Shown: in pieces, positions 3,350 to 5,568 of the stretch
How positions within the stretch are numbered: the first letter of the stretch is position 1
Layout of the letters: every line of letters begins with the position of its first letter
Origin: Oscillospiraceae bacterium
Lineage (GTDB): Bacteria > Bacillota > Clostridia > Oscillospirales > Oscillospiraceae
Assembly: GCA_016302405.1 (NCBI GenBank)
Contig: JAEDNR010000100.1
Span: 1-5,568 of the forward strand
Length of the DNA stretch: 5,568 nt
Direction of reading: 5' to 3'
Position numbers and translations under genes: made by a program
Notes under the pieces: model-generated
Database searches by the model: none
The model's input: the letters and a program-made list of their open reading frames with translations, nothing else
What the model was told of the DNA's origin: nothing

Positions 3350-5470
3350 ATGGTAACCCATAAGCAATTCCCCAACCACAAGGTCTATGAAATGGAGATC
3401 GGCGGACGGCCCTTCACCGTGGAGACCGGCAAGGTCGCTGAGCTTGCGGACGCCGAGTGCATCTGCCGCTACGGCGACACCGTGGTGCTCACCACCGTCA
3501 CCTGCAACCCCATCCCCAAGGCGGGCATCGACTACTTCCCCCTGACCATCGAGTTTGAGGAGCGGCTGTACAGCGTGGGCCGGATCCCCGGCTCCTTTAA
3601 CCGCCGGGAGGGCAAGCCCTCCGAGCGGGGCATCCTGAACAGCCGGATCATCGACCGGCCCATGCGCCCCCTCTTTGACGAGGAGCTGCGCAACGACACC
3701 GTGGTGACCTGCACGGTCCTTGCCAACGACTACGATAACCCCGTGGAAATCGTGGCCTCCCTGGGCGCTTCCATCTCCATCGCCTGCTCCGATGTGCCCT
3801 GGAACGGCCCCGTCGCCACCACCAACGTGTGCCACCTGAACGGCGAGTATATCATTAACCCCTCCGCCGACCAGCGGGCCGCTTCCGACTGCTTCGTGTG
3901 CATCGCCTCCACCTTTGAAAAGGTGGTCATGATCGAGACCGAGGCCAACGAAGCCCCCGAAGCCGTGGTGCTGGAGGCCATCCGTGTGGCCCACGAGACC
4001 AACATGGAGATCGTGAAGTTCATTAACGGCATTGTGGCCGAGATCGGCAAGCCCAAGTTCACCTTCGAAAAGGCCGCTGTGAACCACGACCTGCTGGACG
4101 ACCTGATGAACTATGGTCTTAACCAGATTGAGTACGCCCTGGACACCGACGACAAGAACGTCCGGGAAGAGCGGCTGACCGCTGCAAGGCTTGACTTCCA
4201 GGAGAAATTCGGCGAAAAGTACGAGGACTTCGACACCCACATTGAGGTGTGCCTGTACAAGATGCAGAAGAAGGTCGTCAAGAAGTGGCTCCTGCAGGGC
4301 AAGCGTGTGGACGGCCGGGGCATGGACGAGATCCGGCCCCTGGCCGCGGAAGTGGGCGTCCTGCCCCGGGTTCACGGCTCCGGCCTCTTTACCCGCGGCC
4401 AGACCCAGGTGCTTTCCATCTGCACCCTGAACACCCTGTCCGCCGCCCAGAAGCTGGACACCATCTACCCCGAGGATACCAAGCGGTATATCCACCACTA
4501 CAACTTCCCCGCCTACTCCACCGGTGAGGCCCGTGCCGCCCGTTCTACCTCCCGCCGGGAGATCGGTCACGGCGCTCTGGCGGAGAAGGCGCTGCTGCCC
4601 GTGATCCCCAGCGTGGAGGAATTCCCCTACGCCATCCGGGTGGTGAGCGAGGTCCTTTCCTCCAACGGCTCCACCTCCCAGGGCTCCATTTGCGGCTCCA
4701 CTCTGGCCCTGATGGATGCCGGCGTGCCCATTAAGCGGCCCGTTGCCGGTATTTCCTGCGGCCTGATCTCCGACCAGGAGACCGGCGAGTGGAGAACCTT
4801 CACCGACATCCAGGGCGTGGAGGACTTCCACGGCGAGATGGACTTCAAGGTGGCCGGTACCACCGAGGGCATCACCGCCATTCAGATGGACCTGAAGAAC
4901 AAGGGCCTGACCATGGAAATCATTGCCGACGCCCTGGAGCGCTGCCGCAAGGCCCGTCTGGAGATCCTGGACGAGATCATACTGAAAGCCATCCCCGCGC
5001 CCCGGGCGGAGGTTTCCGAGTTTGCCCCCAAGATGCTGAGCCTTAAGATCCCCGTGGACAAGATCCGGGAGGTCATCGGCTCCGGCGGCAAGACCATTCA
5101 GAAGATCTGCGCCGACACCGGCGCCAAGGTGGACATTGACGACGACGGCAGCGTGTTCATTTCCGCCGTTGACTCCGCCGCCGCCTACGCCGCCAAGAAG
5201 ATGGTGGACGACATCTGCTTCGTTCCCGAGGTGGGTAAGCTGTACTACGGCAAGGTGGTCCGCATTCTGCCCATCGGCGCTTTCGTGGAGATCGCCCCCG
5301 GCCATGACGGCATGGTGCACATCTCCAAGCTGGAAAACCGCCGGGTGGAGAAGGTCGAGGACGTGCTGAACCTGGGCGACATGACCTGGGTGAAGTTCAT
5401 GGGCTTCGACGAGAAGGGCCGTGCCAATTTCAGCCGCAAGGACGCCCTGAAGGAAATGGAAAATAAGTGA
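3350..5470 (+). CDS. pnp: Polynucleotide phosphorylase (polyribonucleotide nucleotidyltransferase)
   Basis: A 706-residue PNPase, which degrades RNA 3' to 5' using phosphate and releases nucleoside diphosphates. It works as a cytoplasmic trimer and is often linked to RNA-decay complexes. Domains in order are a first RNase PH core (about 14-145, with GSFNRREGKPSE at 81-92 on the RNA path), an all-helical linker (about 148-240), and a second, catalytic RNase PH core (about 325-545). A KH domain (about 565-618, GSGG at 577-580) and an S1 domain (about 627-697) follow. Catalytic features visible are Arg402/Arg403, His407, the phosphate-binding SNGSTSQGS loop (438-446), Asp492, Asp498 and Lys500 in MDFKVAGT. 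The length matches known family members (about 700-711). The start is fixed by GGAGG 7 bases upstream of the ATG. No clear own promoter is seen, so expression may come from rpsO read-through. The gene appears intact. Confidence 0.98.
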   Translation: MVTHKQFPNHKVYEMEIGGRPFTVETGKVAELADAECICRYGDTVVLTTVTCNPIPKAGIDYFPLTIEFEERLYSVGRIPGSFNRREGKPSERGILNSRIIDRPMRPLFDEELRNDTVVTCTVLANDYDNPVEIVASLGASISIACSDVPWNGPVATTNVCHLNGEYIINPSADQRAASDCFVCIASTFEKVVMIETEANEAPEAVVLEAIRVAHETNMEIVKFINGIVAEIGKPKFTFEKAAVNHDLLDDLMNYGLNQIEYALDTDDKNVREERLTAARLDFQEKFGEKYEDFDTHIEVCLYKMQKKVVKKWLLQGKRVDGRGMDEIRPLAAEVGVLPRVHGSGLFTRGQTQVLSICTLNTLSAAQKLDTIYPEDTKRYIHHYNFPAYSTGEARAARSTSRREIGHGALAEKALLPVIPSVEEFPYAIRVVSEVLSSNGSTSQGSICGSTLALMDAGVPIKRPVAGISCGLISDQETGEWRTFTDIQGVEDFHGEMDFKVAGTTEGITAIQMDLKNKGLTMEIIADALERCRKARLEILDEIILKAIPAPRAEVSEFAPKMLSLKIPVDKIREVIGSGGKTIQKICADTGAKVDIDDDGSVFISAVDSAAAYAAKKMVDDICFVPEVGKLYYGKVVRILPIGAFVEIAPGHDGMVHISKLENRRVEKVEDVLNLGDMTWVKFMGFDEKGRANFSRKDALKEMENK

Positions 5471-5507
5471 TTATGGTAACCGCCCCCGGGAAATGGCAGT
5501 GTTCATA

Positions 5508-5568
5508 AGACAGTTAAAAGGGGCTGTCTCACTAAAGAAAAATTGCACAAATAAAAGAACTGTCATTC
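5508..5568. other. Non-coding right edge with inverted-repeat pieces, possible start of another repeat element
   Basis: After the pnp stop, 5471-5568 has no gene I can support. AGACAG (5508-5513) is complementary to CTGTCT (5524-5529), with a 10-base loop but no T-run after it, so it is not a convincing pnp terminator. GACAGTT (5509-5515) is also the exact complement of AACTGTC (5558-5564), which makes a second, alternative inverted repeat 56 bases long. The window ends in GTCATTC (5562-5568), the same seven bases that open the reverse complement of the right half of elements A and C. The sequence is cut too early to tell. Confidence 0.35.

Noticed and set aside
3263..5320. 685-codon open frame on the minus strand opposite pnp
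   Set aside because: It is antisense to a clearly conserved gene. It is rich in Gly/Val/His/Leu, as expected from reading GC-rich codons in reverse, and shows no family motif.

Overview
The window looks like a chromosomal segment of a GC-rich Firmicute, most likely a gut-type clostridium of the Oscillospiraceae/Ruminococcaceae kind. This placement is inferred from the gene types, strong Shine-Dalgarno sequences, GC-rich codons, AT-rich promoters and the rpsO-pnp gene order. The sequence alone does not settle the species. All four genes read left to right.

Layout. 1-392 has no gene. It holds a palindromic repeat element (A), a run of GC-rich inverted repeats, a small GCCGC/GCGGC hairpin and a short ATTGTCC heptamer tandem. 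393-2459 is a tightly coupled two-component pair: a LytTR-type response regulator, then a membrane-bound GHKL sensor kinase of the AgrC/ComD/VirS type, 3 bases apart. 2460-2750 holds a GAAAGTT heptamer tandem, which supplies the kinase stop codon, and two more palindromic repeat elements (B and C). 2805-3209 is a recognisable promoter, a roughly 100-base leader and rpsO (ribosomal protein S15). A strong intrinsic terminator (3216-3244) and a long imperfect hairpin (3251-3322) separate it from pnp (polynucleotide phosphorylase, 3350-5470). The last 98 bases are non-coding and contain inverted-repeat pieces.

How it works together. The regulator and kinase probably form one signalling system. 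The kinase senses an external, perhaps peptide, signal and phosphorylates Asp57 of the regulator, whose LytTR domain then binds DNA. No signal peptide gene, processing gene or obvious target operon lies in the window, so the input and output are unknown. rpsO and pnp are the conserved translation/RNA-decay pair. Both have leader RNA structures that could support the feedback control known for these genes in other bacteria.

No clearly new gene system is visible. The most informative non-gene signal is the repeat family. Each element is built of two inverted half-units, and the base changes between halves and copies preserve pairing inside each half. This argues for selected or mobile REP-like hairpins. 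A 77-base direct repeat (69 of 77 identical) from this family brackets the two-component pair.
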